Source of the DNA: Streptomyces sp. NRRL S-87
GTDB lineage: Bacteria > Actinomycetota > Actinomycetes > Streptomycetales > Streptomycetaceae
DNA length: 64,000 nucleotides
Assembly: GCF_000719335.1 (NCBI RefSeq)
Contig: NZ_JOGB01000026.1
Coordinates: forward strand, 26,377-90,376
Direction: 5' to 3'
Made by a program: the position numbers and the translations under genes
The notes under the pieces: generated by a model
Seen by the model: the letters and a program-made list of their open reading frames with translations, nothing else
What the model was told of the DNA's origin: nothing
Database searches by the model: none
Shown here: positions 1 to 8,889 of the stretch, piece by piece
Position numbering within the stretch: position 1 is the first letter of the stretch
How the letters are laid out: each line of letters begins with the position of its first letter

Positions 1-2606
1 ACGCCCGGCTGCGGGTTCGCGTACGAGCGCAGGTCGGGGCGGCAGGTGTTGGCCGGGTTGTTGTAGTTCGGGTAGCAGTTGATCGTCGCGGTGGGGTCGA
101 CCGGCGTGCCGTACGGGTGGATCGCGATGAAGCGGGTCTGGCTGCCCGCGGCGAGGCCGCCCAGGGCCACCTCGAGGCTCTTCGCGCCCTGCGGGACCGT
201 GACGAAGTACGTCTTGTGGCTGTTGCGCTGGACCGACGAGGTGGAGGACAGGCCGAAGGCCGGCTTCACCAGGTCGTTGGCGACCACGACGGTCGAGAGG
301 ATCTGCTTGTCGACGCCCTCGGTGGACTCGTCGTCCAGCTCCAGGATCGCGCTGTGCACGCCCGCGGTCTTCGGGGCGGCCTGCACCTTGACGGTGACCG
401 GCTTGTTCAGCGGCAGGGTGATGTAGTCGTACTCCGTCAGCGCCTTGAAGGTGCCGTCGTTGTACTTCCACTTCAGGTCGTGGCGCACGCCCCACTTCGG
501 GCCCGTGGTGCGGGTGATGGTGACGTTGTACGTCTTCTTCTTGCCCGCCTTCAGGCCGCCCTCGCGGTCGTACAGGCCGGTGCCGAAGCCCGGCTCCTTC
601 AGGAACTGGTCGAGAGCGGTGTCGACCGGCGCCTTCACGGTGTAGTCCCAGGCGTTCGCGCCGCGCTGGATGGACTCCCACGCGCCGACGATGTCCATCA
701 GGCCCGCGCCCTGCTCGTGCGCCTGGACACCGTCGATCTTGTTCGCGGTGCTGGTCAGCGCGGTGCGCAGGGTGGCCGGGGTGAGGGCGATGCCCTCCTT
801 CTTCGCGGCCGAGATCAGCAGCGCCGAGGCGCCGGCGGCCTGCGGCGAGGCCATCGAGGTGCCCTGGAGCATCGCGTAGCCGGCCGGGAGGGGGTAGCCC
901 GCCTCGGCGACCGGGGAGCCCGGCAGCCAGGTCTGGACGGAGTTGATCGCGGCACCGGGGGCCGAGATCGTGGGCGTGAAGCCGCCGTCCTCACGCGGAC
1001 CGCGCGAGGAGAACGGGAACATCGCGTACTTCTTGTCCACGATCGAGCCGTAGTTGGCGGCCCAGGTCTCCTTGGAGACCGCGGCGCCGACGGAGATGAC
1101 CTTGTCCGCCAGGCCGGGGTCGCCGATGGTGTTGATGCCGGGGCCGGAGTTGCCCGCGGAGATGACGAGCTGGACGCCGTAGGTGTCGATCAGGCGCTTG
1201 TAGAGCTCGGCGCGCGCGTTGTTGCCGTCGTTGAGCGCCGGCAGGCCGCCGATGGACATGTTGACGATGTCCACGCCGCGGTTGACGACGAGGTCGATCA
1301 TGCCCTCGGTCAGCGCGACGTTGGTGCAGCCGCCGCTCCAGGAGCAGGCGCGCGAGGAGACGATCTTGGCGCCGGGGGCGGCGCCGTTCATGTTGCCGCC
1401 GAACAGGCCGTTGGCCGCGGTGATGCCCGCGACGTGGGTGCCGTGCTCGGACTCGATGATGCCGATGTTGACGAAGTCCGCCTTCTTGCCGACCCAGGTC
1501 CCGCCCAGCGGGTCCATCGGGACGTCCTTGCGGATCTCGACCACGAACGGGATGCGCTCGGCGACGTCGGTGGCGGGGTTGTCCGTACCGAAGTAGCCGA
1601 CCTGGTAGCCGTCCTTGTACGGCTTCATCGGCTCGTTGTTCGTGAAGTCGCCGTCCTGGTCGGTGTCGACGCGGACGGTGCCGGCGGCCGGGTCGTACAG
1701 CATGCCGAACCGGTCGGTGGTGTCGCCGTCGCGGTTGACGTCGCCCGCCTCGTCACCGGTCGCGGTGACCGACTCCGAGAAGCGGCTCCACTGGTACGAG
1801 CCCTCCGGGGCCTTCCAGCTCTGACCGCCGGCGGTGAACTGCGCGCCCGAGACGGGGGTGATCTGGGCGCGCCACGTGCCGTCGGCGTCGGTCAGCGGGT
1901 CGGTCGCCGTGACCCAGTCGACGATCTTGCGCTCGCCGGTGGTGGTCTTCTGCAGGGCCGGGTGGCCGAGGTCCACGCCGGAGTCCAGGACGCCGATGGT
2001 CACGCCGCGGCCGTCGGCCTCGGGGTGCTCCTGGACGAACTTGACCGCGCCCGTCTCGAACGAGGGGTTGTACGGGTTCTTCGCCGGGGTGTCCTTGCCG
2101 GGCGCCGGGTAGCTGCCGCTGGTCGCACCAGCGGCCCCCTTCGCACGGTCGCCCGCCGGGGTCGGGTCGTCGAGCTTGATCTCCTGCTTCAGGTCGATGC
2201 CCTGGACGGAGGAGAGCTTGGCGGCGGCCTTGAGGGCCGCCTCGGCCTTGCCGGTGGGGAGCGTGGCGCGGACGTAGCCGAGCTTGTCGTCCGTACGGCC
2301 GACCGACGCGCCCTGAACGGCGTCGAGCTGGCCGGCCACCTGCTCGGTGGCACCGGGAGCGGTGGCCACCATGACGGTGACGGTCTTGTCGCCCTTGGCC
2401 TCGGCCTGCTCGAGGAGCTGGACGTCGGCCGAACCGAGCTTGTCCTCGGCGGACTTGACGGGGGCTGTGCCGGGGTCGGCAGCACCCACCGCCGCGAGCG
2501 CGGGCACGGGGCCCGCGGTCGCGAGCGCGGCCACCAGGCCCGCAGCCGCCGCGATGCGCGCGGCGCGTCTGGCCCCGGATATGGAGCTGGGGGATTCGAG
2601 GGTCAT
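1..2606 (-). CDS. Secreted S8 (subtilisin-like) serine peptidase, C-terminus beyond the window
   Basis: Extracellular subtilase; at least 868 residues are in the window and the 3' end runs off position 1. Seen: an Arg-rich then Ala-rich signal peptide (about residues 12-40), an I9-type inhibitor/propeptide region (about 55-125), then the S8 catalytic domain with the triad in order: Asp in GVLDSGVD (~206), His in EHGTHVAG (~390) and Ser in GTSMASP (~582). The roughly 180-residue spacing between Asp and His contains an Asp-rich, possibly Ca-binding insert. Beyond ~630 is a beta-rich C-terminal region of the kind found in large Streptomyces subtilases. Two in-frame ATGs exist (2612 and 2606). 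The GCAGGG Shine-Dalgarno is properly spaced only for 2606, so that start is chosen. The substrate is unknown; nutritional or developmental proteolysis is inference. Confidence 0.93.
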   Translation of the reverse strand, partial: MTLESPSSISGARRAARIAAAAGLVAALATAGPVPALAAVGAADPGTAPVKSAEDKLGSADVQLLEQAEAKGDKTVTVMVATAPGATEQVAGQLDAVQGASVGRTDDKLGYVRATLPTGKAEAALKAAAKLSSVQGIDLKQEIKLDDPTPAGDRAKGAAGATSGSYPAPGKDTPAKNPYNPSFETGAVKFVQEHPEADGRGVTIGVLDSGVDLGHPALQKTTTGERKIVDWVTATDPLTDADGTWRAQITPVSGAQFTAGGQSWKAPEGSYQWSRFSESVTATGDEAGDVNRDGDTTDRFGMLYDPAAGTVRVDTDQDGDFTNNEPMKPYKDGYQVGYFGTDNPATDVAERIPFVVEIRKDVPMDPLGGTWVGKKADFVNIGIIESEHGTHVAGITAANGLFGGNMNGAAPGAKIVSSRACSWSGGCTNVALTEGMIDLVVNRGVDIVNMSIGGLPALNDGNNARAELYKRLIDTYGVQLVISAGNSGPGINTIGDPGLADKVISVGAAVSKETWAANYGSIVDKKYAMFPFSSRGPREDGGFTPTISAPGAAINSVQTWLPGSPVAEAGYPLPAGYAMLQGTSMASPQAAGASALLISAAKKEGIALTPATLRTALTSTANKIDGVQAHEQGAGLMDIVGAWESIQRGANAWDYTVKAPVDTALDQFLKEPGFGTGLYDREGGLKAGKKKTYNVTITRTTGPKWGVRHDLKWKYNDGTFKALTEYDYITLPLNKPVTVKVQAAPKTAGVHSAILELDDESTEGVDKQILSTVVVANDLVKPAFGLSSTSSVQRNSHKTYFVTVPQGAKSLEVALGGLAAGSQTRFIAIHPYGTPVDPTATINCYPNYNNPANTCRPDLRSYANPQPG

Positions 2607-2719
2607 CAGCATCCCTGCGTAAGTGAAAGAAACGGTCCGGATTTCGGTGCCGGATGACCGGTCAGCTTTGCGCAAGGGACAGCCGTTTGGGGAGGGTTGT
2701 TATTGACGCGTGCCCGTCA

Positions 2720-2735
2720 TGGCGGAGACCCGCCA
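2720..2735 (-). terminator. Weak hairpin downstream of the CGNR gene
   Basis: A 6-bp perfect stem (TGGCGG / CCGCCA) with a 4-nt loop lies about 90 nt past the stop codon of the minus-strand CGNR gene. It has no T-tract, so it is only a candidate transcription end. Confidence 0.25.
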
Positions 2736-2826
2736 CGGGGTCGGATGCGTCAGCGGGACCGAACCGGATGAAATCCGGTCGATCCGAAGGTCCTTGAGGG
2801 GCCTGGAATGTCGACTTGTCTACGGG

Positions 2827-3390
2827 CTAATGGTCGCGCCCGCGAGCGTAGTGGCGGGCCGCCTTGGCGCGGTTTCCGCAGGCAGCCATCGAGCACCAGC
2901 GTCGGGTGCCGTTGCGCGAGGTGTCGAAGAAGTGCAGCACGCACGTGCCCGAGGCGCACTTGCGGATCCGGTCCGGCCCCTTGTCCAGAAGGTCCAGAAG
3001 GTTCCGGGCCGCGGTCCACGCCGGCCCCCACGCGCGGTCGCCGAACTCGGGCTCCTCGGCGGCGCCCTCCGCCCCCACCCGCAGCCGGATCCGGCCATGG
3101 TCGAGCACCGCGTCGAGGAGGGCCAGGGCGGCCGGGTCGGCGGGGTCCGCGACGGCCCGGGCCAGCGCCTCGCGGGCGGTCAGCAGGTGGATCAGCGTCG
3201 GGGCGTCGGCGCGGAACCGGTCCGCCAGGCCGGCCGAGTCCAGCCAGAGTGCGAGGCCCTCCATCCGGGTCAGGCCGGCCGCCCCCGCGAAGAGGTCCTG
3301 CAGCTCGCCGTCCCGCATCCACCGCGTGTTCAGCAGGTCGAGCGCGATCGGCTCCCCGGTCAGCGGGCGCGGGTCCGTCGTCGTGGCCAC
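2827..3390 (-). CDS. CGNR zinc-finger / ABATE-domain putative transcriptional regulator
   Basis: 187-residue protein with the N-terminal ABATE (stress-induced) region and a C-terminal CGNR zinc finger. The finger has Cys pairs in KCASGTC and WCSMAACGNR followed by a basic stretch (KAARHYARGR), the usual architecture of this family. CGNR fingers are predicted DNA-binding modules; none of the common HTH motifs is present. It is transcribed away from the VOC-fold gene starting at 3571, and the 180-bp divergent region contains unusually AT-rich TCTAA repeats that could be its operator (see findings). The role as regulator of itself and the VOC gene is inference from family and arrangement. Confidence 0.85.
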   Translation of the reverse strand: MATTTDPRPLTGEPIALDLLNTRWMRDGELQDLFAGAAGLTRMEGLALWLDSAGLADRFRADAPTLIHLLTAREALARAVADPADPAALALLDAVLDHGRIRLRVGAEGAAEEPEFGDRAWGPAWTAARNLLDLLDKGPDRIRKCASGTCVLHFFDTSRNGTRRWCSMAACGNRAKAARHYARGRDH

Positions 3391-3444
3391 CCCGGCCTCC
3401 TTTCGTAACCGCTCAAGAGTACGTGAGTGGTTGCGCCCGCGATC

Positions 3445-3476
3445 TCTAACCTCTAAGCTCTAATTGAAAGGTTAGA
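3445..3476. promoter_or_regulatory. AT-rich TCTAA-repeat operator candidate between CGNR and VOC genes
   Basis: Three direct TCTAA units 7 bp apart (TCTAACC, TCTAAGC, TCTAATT) end in GGTTAGA, so the outer units form a perfect 8-bp inverted repeat TCTAACCT-N16-AGGTTAGA. The tract stands out against the very GC-rich surroundings and lies between divergently transcribed genes, as expected for a shared promoter/operator. Confidence 0.5.
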
Positions 3477-3500
3477 CCAAGGCGCGGCGGGCGTCCTCGG

Positions 3501-3531
3501 ACGCATCACGCGTCACGCATCACGCGTGACG
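3501..3531. repeat. Short tandem direct repeat upstream of VOC gene
   Basis: Two adjacent copies of a 14-bp unit (CGCATCACGCGT plus CA or GA) lie just upstream of the VOC gene's ribosome-binding site. The unit is itself partly palindromic (TCACGCGTGA). It would lie in the 5' untranslated region; function unknown. Confidence 0.45.
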
Positions 3532-3570
3532 ATCCGCCGCACGCGAAGAGCAACGGGAAAGGGGGCAGCC

Positions 3571-4026
3571 GTGACGGCTGTCGGCACTCTGAGCACCGGC
3601 CACATCGGCCTGAACGTCACCGAGCTGGGGCGCTCGCTCGGCTTCTACCGCGACGCGCTCGGCTTCGAGCTGCTGGGCGAGGGCAAGGAGGAGGGGCGCC
3701 GCTTCGCCTTCCTCGGGCAGGGCGGCGAGCTCGTGCTGACCCTGTGGGAACAGGCCGAGGGCGGGTACGCGGCCGGCTCCGCGGGCCTGCACCACCTGGC
3801 CTTCTCGGCCGCCTCCATCGAGGAGGTCCGGGACTTCGAGGCCCGGCTGCGCGCCGCGGACGTGGACTTCGCGTACGAGGGCGTGGTCGCGCACCGCGAG
3901 GGCTCGGCCTCCGGCGGGATCTTCTTCCACGACCCGGACGGCACCCGGCTGGAGATCTCCGTCCCGACCGGAGCCGAGGGCGCTCCCACCCCCACCGCGG
4001 GCGCCCCGACCTGCGGATTCTTCTAG
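3571..4026 (+). CDS. VOC (glyoxalase/bleomycin-resistance fold) family protein
   Basis: About 151 residues forming one VOC domain: TGHIGLNV at the start supplies the first metal-ligand His and LHHLAFS the second-repeat His, with FHDPDGTRLEIS ending in the Glu ligand position. Such proteins are metal-dependent lyases, isomerases or dioxygenases, or drug-binding resistance proteins. The substrate cannot be told from sequence. GTG at 3571 is preferred over an upstream ATG (3526) because the strong GGAAAGGGGG ribosome-binding site lies only 5 nt before it. It is divergent from the CGNR regulator, a pairing that suggests induction by the small molecule it handles (inference). The flavoprotein gene follows 41 bp downstream on the same strand, so they may be co-transcribed. 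Confidence 0.85.
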   Translation: MTAVGTLSTGHIGLNVTELGRSLGFYRDALGFELLGEGKEEGRRFAFLGQGGELVLTLWEQAEGGYAAGSAGLHHLAFSAASIEEVRDFEARLRAADVDFAYEGVVAHREGSASGGIFFHDPDGTRLEISVPTGAEGAPTPTAGAPTCGFF

Positions 4027-4067
4027 AACCCGACCTGCGGACCCCTCTGGAAAGGAAGGCGGCGGCC

Positions 4068-5009
4068 ATGGCCATGACCAGCAGCCCGTACCACCCCGGC
4101 TCCCGGGCCGTGCAGGACCGGGTCGGCGTCCGGGACACGGCCGACCACGTGGGGCGCAGCATCGGCCCCGGCATCCGTGACGTGGCCGCCGCCTTCCTCG
4201 GCCGGCAGCCGACGCTGGTCGTCGGAGCCGCCGCCGACGACGGCCGCCTGTGGGCCTCGCTGCTGACCGGCGCCCCCGGGTTCGTACGGGCCACCGGACC
4301 CGACCGGATCACGGTCACCGGCGGGCTCCCGGCGGGCGACCCGCTCGCCGGGGTCCTGGCCGACGCCCCCGACACCCCCGTCGGCACCATCGCCCTCGAC
4401 CCGCGCACCCGGCGCCGGATGCGGTTGAACGGCACCGCCCGGCCGACCGCCGCCGGTTTCGCGGTCGACGCCGAACGGGTCTTCTCCAACTGCCCCAAGT
4501 ACCTGCAGAAGCGGCAGCCGCTCGCCGTCGAGTGGGAAGGGGCCGGTGTGGTGCGGCGCGGCGGGGCGCTCGACCCCGACCAGGTGCGCACCGTCCGCGC
4601 CGCCGACACCTTCTTCGTCGCCACCACGGCCGGCGGCGGGGTCGACGCCAGTCACCGGGGCGGCCACCCCGGTTTCGTCGAGGTCCTCTCGCCCACCGAG
4701 CTGGCCTGGCCGGACTACCCGGGCAACGCCATGTTCCTGACGCTCGGCAACCTGGCCGAGGACCCGCGCGCCGGGCTGCTCTTCCCGCACTGGGAGAGCG
4801 GCCGGACCCTCCAGCTCACCGGGCGGGCCCGGGTCGAGTTCCGCGCCGACGGCACCCGCACCACCCGCTTCACCGTCGAAGGGGTCCTCGAGGCCGAGCA
4901 CCCGGGCCGCCTCCGCTGGAGCACCCCGGAGTACTCCCCGGCGAACCCCCCGGTCGGCCCTCCCGCCGACCCCGACGCGGACCCCCCGGTCGCGCCCGTC
5001 GAGGCCTGA
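4068..5009 (+). CDS. Pyridoxamine 5'-phosphate oxidase-family flavoprotein
   Basis: About 313 residues with the split-barrel flavin-binding fold of the PPOX-like family. Recognisable parts are the N-terminal region QPTLVVGAAADDGRLWAS, a central block ERVFSNCPKYLQKRQP, and GHPGFVEVLSPTELAWPDY followed by GNLAEDPRAGLLF, typical of family members annotated as FMN-binding. It probably reduces or binds a small molecule with FMN or F420; the substrate is unknown. An AAAGGAAGG ribosome-binding site 8 nt before ATG 4068 fixes the start (a second ATG lies at 4074). The C-terminus ends in a Pro/Asp-rich tail. It follows the VOC gene by 41 bp and probably shares its promoter. Confidence 0.82.
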   Translation: MAMTSSPYHPGSRAVQDRVGVRDTADHVGRSIGPGIRDVAAAFLGRQPTLVVGAAADDGRLWASLLTGAPGFVRATGPDRITVTGGLPAGDPLAGVLADAPDTPVGTIALDPRTRRRMRLNGTARPTAAGFAVDAERVFSNCPKYLQKRQPLAVEWEGAGVVRRGGALDPDQVRTVRAADTFFVATTAGGGVDASHRGGHPGFVEVLSPTELAWPDYPGNAMFLTLGNLAEDPRAGLLFPHWESGRTLQLTGRARVEFRADGTRTTRFTVEGVLEAEHPGRLRWSTPEYSPANPPVGPPADPDADPPVAPVEA

Positions 5010-5017
5010 CGGCCGCC

Positions 5018-6097
5018 TCACCGGGGCAGGACCACCACGTAGGCGGCGGGCTCGCGGTCCCCGGACGCGGTCAGCGCGGTCCGGACGACCGTGGCCTGCT
5101 GGTCGGGGAAGTCCCGCAGCTTGCGCGGAGTGATGTAGAGGACGGTCAGGCCCAGCCGCTCCAGGTGCTCGCGCTTGCGGGCGTACTCCGACCACTCCGC
5201 CTCGTCCTCGCCCTGCCGCGGGGCACGGGTGTCCAGCTCCAGCGCCACCGCGTGGTCCGGCCAGTACGCGTCGACCCCGCCCAGGTGCGGGCCGCCCGGC
5301 AGCCGCAGGTCCACGTTCCACACCGGGTCCGGCAGCCCGTACTCCCGGATCAGCCGGTAGAGCCGGTCCTCGGCGATCGCCCGGCCCTCCGCGAGCAGCG
5401 AGTCCACCGCGTCCACCACGTGCGGCCGGTTCAGCAGCCGGGCCACGGTCAGCTCCCGCACCGCCGCCGCCGCTTCGCAGTGCCCGCCGCGCACCGCCTC
5501 CGTGAGCAGCCGGCGCACGGTGGCCGCGTCCGACAGCTGCGCCACCGCGTCCGCGAGCGCCCGCGCCACGGGCGCCACCGGCACCCCGGTCACCTCCTGC
5601 GGCAGCGGCGGGGTGTGGGCGCGCACCAGGCGCACGAAGCCGGTGGAGCGCAGCCGGCGCGTGCTCGGCACGACGATGTCGACGTGCTCCAGGGCGAGCA
5701 GCGGCGGCGCGGAGGTGAACCCGTACAGCGCCAGCGCGGCCAGGCCGGTGACCATGGCGTCGCCGAAGCCCTTCTGCTGGGGGAGCACCCCGCTCGCGGG
5801 CCGGCCGGCGTACAGCAGCGCGGCGTGCAGCCGCTCCTCGCTGGTGGCCGGGCCCGGGTGGAGCAGGAACACCCCCGGCAGGACCTGCTGCCACGGCCCG
5901 CCCGGCCGGCACCGCTCGGCGGTGGCGGCCGGGGTCACCCCGTGCTCGCGCAGCTGGGCGACGCTGAGCACCCGGCGCTGTGCGCCCGACAGGTGCTGCA
6001 GCGGGCGCGGGGAGACGGGAGCGGCGGGGGAGGTGGGGGAGGCGGGCGAGACGGGGGAGGGGGTCTGGCCGCCGTACGTGGGGGAGTTGTGGTTCAT
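5018..6097 (-). CDS. AbiEi-like / DUF559-type protein with predicted PD-(D/E)xK fold
   Basis: About 359 residues. The N-terminal half, after a Pro/Ser-rich leader, resembles the winged-helix antitoxin-like domain annotated as type IV toxin-antitoxin AbiEi in actinobacteria (SVAQLREHGVTPAATAERC, then PGVFLL). The C-terminal ~120 residues carry a VSR/DUF559-like pattern: GGVDAYWPDHAVALELD (Asp and ELD acidic positions), then YARKREHLERLGLTVLYI. That pattern suggests a PD-(D/E)xK nuclease-like fold, but the classic catalytic Lys is not evident. No partner toxin gene lies beside it; its neighbour is pepN. ATG 6097 was chosen because the upstream in-frame codons lie over a plausible promoter. Function unknown. 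Such genes are common single-copy or multi-copy hypotheticals in Streptomyces. Confidence 0.7.
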   Translation of the reverse strand: MNHNSPTYGGQTPSPVSPASPTSPAAPVSPRPLQHLSGAQRRVLSVAQLREHGVTPAATAERCRPGGPWQQVLPGVFLLHPGPATSEERLHAALLYAGRPASGVLPQQKGFGDAMVTGLAALALYGFTSAPPLLALEHVDIVVPSTRRLRSTGFVRLVRAHTPPLPQEVTGVPVAPVARALADAVAQLSDAATVRRLLTEAVRGGHCEAAAAVRELTVARLLNRPHVVDAVDSLLAEGRAIAEDRLYRLIREYGLPDPVWNVDLRLPGGPHLGGVDAYWPDHAVALELDTRAPRQGEDEAEWSEYARKREHLERLGLTVLYITPRKLRDFPDQQATVVRTALTASGDREPAAYVVVLPR

Positions 6098-6137
6098 GCT
6101 GCCGAGATTCCCGCACCGGGGCCGGCTCTTAACCGTT

Positions 6138-6166
6138 GTTACAGTCCCGTCGACAAATGCGGACAA
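6138..6166 (-). promoter_or_regulatory. Candidate promoter of the AbiEi-like gene
   Basis: Read on the minus strand: TTGTCC, a 17-nt spacer, then TGTAAC, followed about 40 nt later by the ATG at 6097. This matches the vegetative Streptomyces pattern (TTGACn / TAnnnT) only in part. Confidence 0.35.
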
Positions 6167-6271
6167 CCCTGCACTAAAGTACGCGCGTTCGAGTGCCGAG
6201 GCCCGTGCGGCCGTCCGGGTGAACCCGGTACGCGACCGTGCCGCCGTCCGGATGAGCGCGAAAACGCGAAA

Positions 6272-6305
6272 CGCCGACGGAGCCGGTCTCCCGGCCCCGT
6301 CGGCG
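6272..6305 (-). terminator. Terminator of pepN
   Basis: CGCCGACGG and GCCGG pair with CCGGC and CCGTCGGCG around a TCTC loop (14 bp with one mismatch). It starts 13 nt past the pepN stop codon and is followed on the minus strand by a T-rich run (TTTCGCGTTTTCGCG). Confidence 0.7.
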
Positions 6306-6318
6306 TCGTCGCGACGGC

Positions 6319-8889
6319 TCAGACCGCGGCCAGCGCGTCCCGCTCCTGGGCCCGCAGGGCGCGGGCCAGGTCGTCACGGGCCTCCAGCACCAGCCGGCGC
6401 AGCGCCGGAGCCGCGTCGGCGTGCGCGGCCAGCCATGCGTCGGTGGCCTCCAGGGTCGCGGGGGAGTCCTGCAGCGCGGGGTACAGACCGCGCACCACGT
6501 CCATGCCGATCTGGATCGACCGCTCGGCCCACACCCGCGCGATGGCCTCGAAGTACTTCGGCGCGTACGGAGCCGTCAGCGCCCGCTGGGAGGGCTGCTG
6601 GAAGCCCGCGATGGTGGCCTCCGCCAGCGCGTTGGACAGCGCGTCCGACTCCACCACGGCAGCCCAGGCCTGCGCCTTGACCGCCGCCGAGGGCCGCGCC
6701 GCCAGGCAGCGCACCGAGTGCCGCTTGCCCGAGGCGGTGTCGTCCCGGGCGAGCTCCGCCCCGATCCGCCCCTCGTCGGCCCGGCCGGCCGCGGCCAGCG
6801 GCTCCAGCAGGTCCCAGCGCAGCTCCTGGTCCACGTCGAGGCCGTCGATGCGGGCCGTACCGTCCAGCAGCCCCTCCAGCAGGACGTGGTCCGCCTCGGT
6901 CGTCGCGGTCGCGGCGAAGAACCGCGCCCACAGCAGCTGGTGCTCGGAACCCGGCTCGGCCAGCCGCAGCTCGTGCAGCGCGCCCGCCGCCAGCTCCCGG
7001 CCGCCCTGCTCGCGCCAGGCCGGGGCCGCGTAGTGGGTGACGGCGGTACGGGCCTGGGCGTGCAGCATCTGCAGGACGCCGACATCGCTCTCGCGGCCGG
7101 CGAAGGCGAGCACCAGCGAGACGAAGTCGCGCGCCGGCAGCAGGCCGTCCCGCGTCAGGTTCCACAGCGCCGACCAGCACAGGGCGCGCGCCAGCGGGTC
7201 GGTGATGTCACCGAGGTGCTTGCGCAGGGTGGCCAGCGAGCCCTCGTCGAAGCGGATCTTGCAGTAGGTCAGGTCCTCGTCGTTGACCAGGACCAGGTCG
7301 GGCCGCTCGGCGCCGGCCAGTTCGGCGACCACCGTGCGCGTACCGGCCACGTCGACCTCGGCCCGCGCGTACCGGACCAGCGCGCCGGCCTCCGCCCGGT
7401 AGAGGCCCACGCCCACCCGGTGCGGGCGCAGCTCGTCGCCGTCCTGGACGACCGCGAGCTCGGCGATCCGGCCCTCGGCGTCGTACGCGACCTCCGGCGT
7501 CAGCGCGTTGACCCCGGCGGTCTGCAGCCAGGACCGCGACCAGCCGGCCATGTCGCGGCCGGACACCTCGCCGAGCACCGTCAGCAGGTCGTCCAGCGTG
7601 GTGTTCCCGTACGCGTTGGCCTTGAAGTAGCGGCGCGCCCCCTCCAGGAACGCGTCCCGGCCGACGTACGCCACGAGCTGCTTGAGGACCGCGGCGCCCT
7701 TGGCGTACGTGATGCCGTCGAAGTTGAGCTTGGCGTCCTCCAGGTCGCGGATGTCGGCCGTGACCGGGTGCGTGGAGGGCAGCTGGTCGGCGCGGTAGGC
7801 CCAGGCCTTGCGGTTGTTGGCGAAGGTGACCCACGCCTGGTCGAAGCGGGTGGCCTCGACCTGCGAGAAGGAGCCCATGAAGTCGGCGAAGGACTCCTTG
7901 AGCCACAGGTCGTCCCACCACTTCATGGTGACGAGGTCGCCGAACCACATGTGGGCCATCTCGTGCAGGATCGTGTTGCAGCGCCGCTCGTAGGACGCCC
8001 GGGTGACCTTGCCGCGGAAGATGTACTCCTCGCGGAAGGTGACCATGCCCGGGTTCTCCATCGCGCCGAGGTTGTACTCGGGCACGAAGGCCTGGTCGTA
8101 CTTCCCGAAGGGGTAGGGGAAGTCGAAGTTGTCGTGGAAGAAGTCGAAGCCCTGCTTGGTGACGAGGAAGACGTCGTCCGCGTCGAAGTGCTTGGCCAGG
8201 CCCTTGCGGCACATCGCGCCCAGCGGGATCTCCAGGTCCCCGCGCCGGTAGACGTCCGTCACGTAGTGGTACGGGCCGGCCACCACGCAGGTGATGTAGG
8301 TGGAGATCGGCTTGGTCTCCGCGAACCGGACGGCGGTGCCGCCGTCCGCCACGGCCTCGCGGGACTCCTCTGCGCCGTTGCCCCACACCTGCCAGCCCTC
8401 GGGCACCGTGACCCGGAAGCGGTAGGGGGCCTTGAGGTCGGGCTGCTCGAAGTTCGCGTACACGCGGCGGGCGTCGGCGGGCTCGTACTGCGTGTAGAGG
8501 TAGACCTCGCCGTCCTCCGGGTCGACGAAGCGGTGCATGCCCTCGCCGGTGCGGCTGTAGGCGCAGTTCGCGTCGACCACGAGGGTGTTCTCGGCGGCCA
8601 GGCCGGCGAGTGCGATGCGCGCCCCGTCGAAGACGGCCGCCGGGTCGAGGGCCTCGCCGTTGAGGGTGACCGAGTTCACCGAGGGCGCGATGAGGTCCGC
8701 GAAGGTCGTGGCGCCCGGGCGGTGCGAGCGGAACGTGACCGTGGTCACGGAGCGGAACGTGCGCGGCCCGCCTTCCGGTTCGGCCTCGTCCACCGCCGAG
8801 CGGAGGTCGAGCTCGACCTCGTACGCGTCGACGGACAGCAGCTCGGCCCGCTCGTGGGCCTCGTCGCGGGACAGATTCTCACCGGGCAC
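6319..8889 (-). CDS. pepN: Aminopeptidase N (M1 zinc metallopeptidase)
   Basis: About 856 residues, the usual length for actinobacterial PepN. Cytosolic zinc exopeptidase that removes N-terminal residues from peptides. Seen: the M1 exopeptidase motif GAMEN (about residue 275), the zinc motif HEMAH (about 308) with the third ligand Glu about 19 residues later in LKESFADF, and the C-terminal ERAP1-like helical domain. The frame extends 52 codons upstream to 9045, but a GAAGGAG ribosome-binding site lies 5 nt before the GTG at 8889. That GTG gives the PGENLSRDEAHERAELLSV N-terminus, which agrees with family proteins. The gene is divergent from the DsbA-like gene at 9035, with a shared 145-bp promoter region. 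Confidence 0.95.
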   Translation of the reverse strand: MPGENLSRDEAHERAELLSVDAYEVELDLRSAVDEAEPEGGPRTFRSVTTVTFRSHRPGATTFADLIAPSVNSVTLNGEALDPAAVFDGARIALAGLAAENTLVVDANCAYSRTGEGMHRFVDPEDGEVYLYTQYEPADARRVYANFEQPDLKAPYRFRVTVPEGWQVWGNGAEESREAVADGGTAVRFAETKPISTYITCVVAGPYHYVTDVYRRGDLEIPLGAMCRKGLAKHFDADDVFLVTKQGFDFFHDNFDFPYPFGKYDQAFVPEYNLGAMENPGMVTFREEYIFRGKVTRASYERRCNTILHEMAHMWFGDLVTMKWWDDLWLKESFADFMGSFSQVEATRFDQAWVTFANNRKAWAYRADQLPSTHPVTADIRDLEDAKLNFDGITYAKGAAVLKQLVAYVGRDAFLEGARRYFKANAYGNTTLDDLLTVLGEVSGRDMAGWSRSWLQTAGVNALTPEVAYDAEGRIAELAVVQDGDELRPHRVGVGLYRAEAGALVRYARAEVDVAGTRTVVAELAGAERPDLVLVNDEDLTYCKIRFDEGSLATLRKHLGDITDPLARALCWSALWNLTRDGLLPARDFVSLVLAFAGRESDVGVLQMLHAQARTAVTHYAAPAWREQGGRELAAGALHELRLAEPGSEHQLLWARFFAATATTEADHVLLEGLLDGTARIDGLDVDQELRWDLLEPLAAAGRADEGRIGAELARDDTASGKRHSVRCLAARPSAAVKAQAWAAVVESDALSNALAEATIAGFQQPSQRALTAPYAPKYFEAIARVWAERSIQIGMDVVRGLYPALQDSPATLEATDAWLAAHADAAPALRRLVLEARDDLARALRAQERDALAAV

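Noticed and set aside
117..2657. 846-codon open frame opposite the subtilase gene
   Set aside because: Antisense shadow created by GC-biased codons; its translation is low-complexity Gly/Arg/Val/Leu and the minus-strand frame has a complete S8 catalytic triad.
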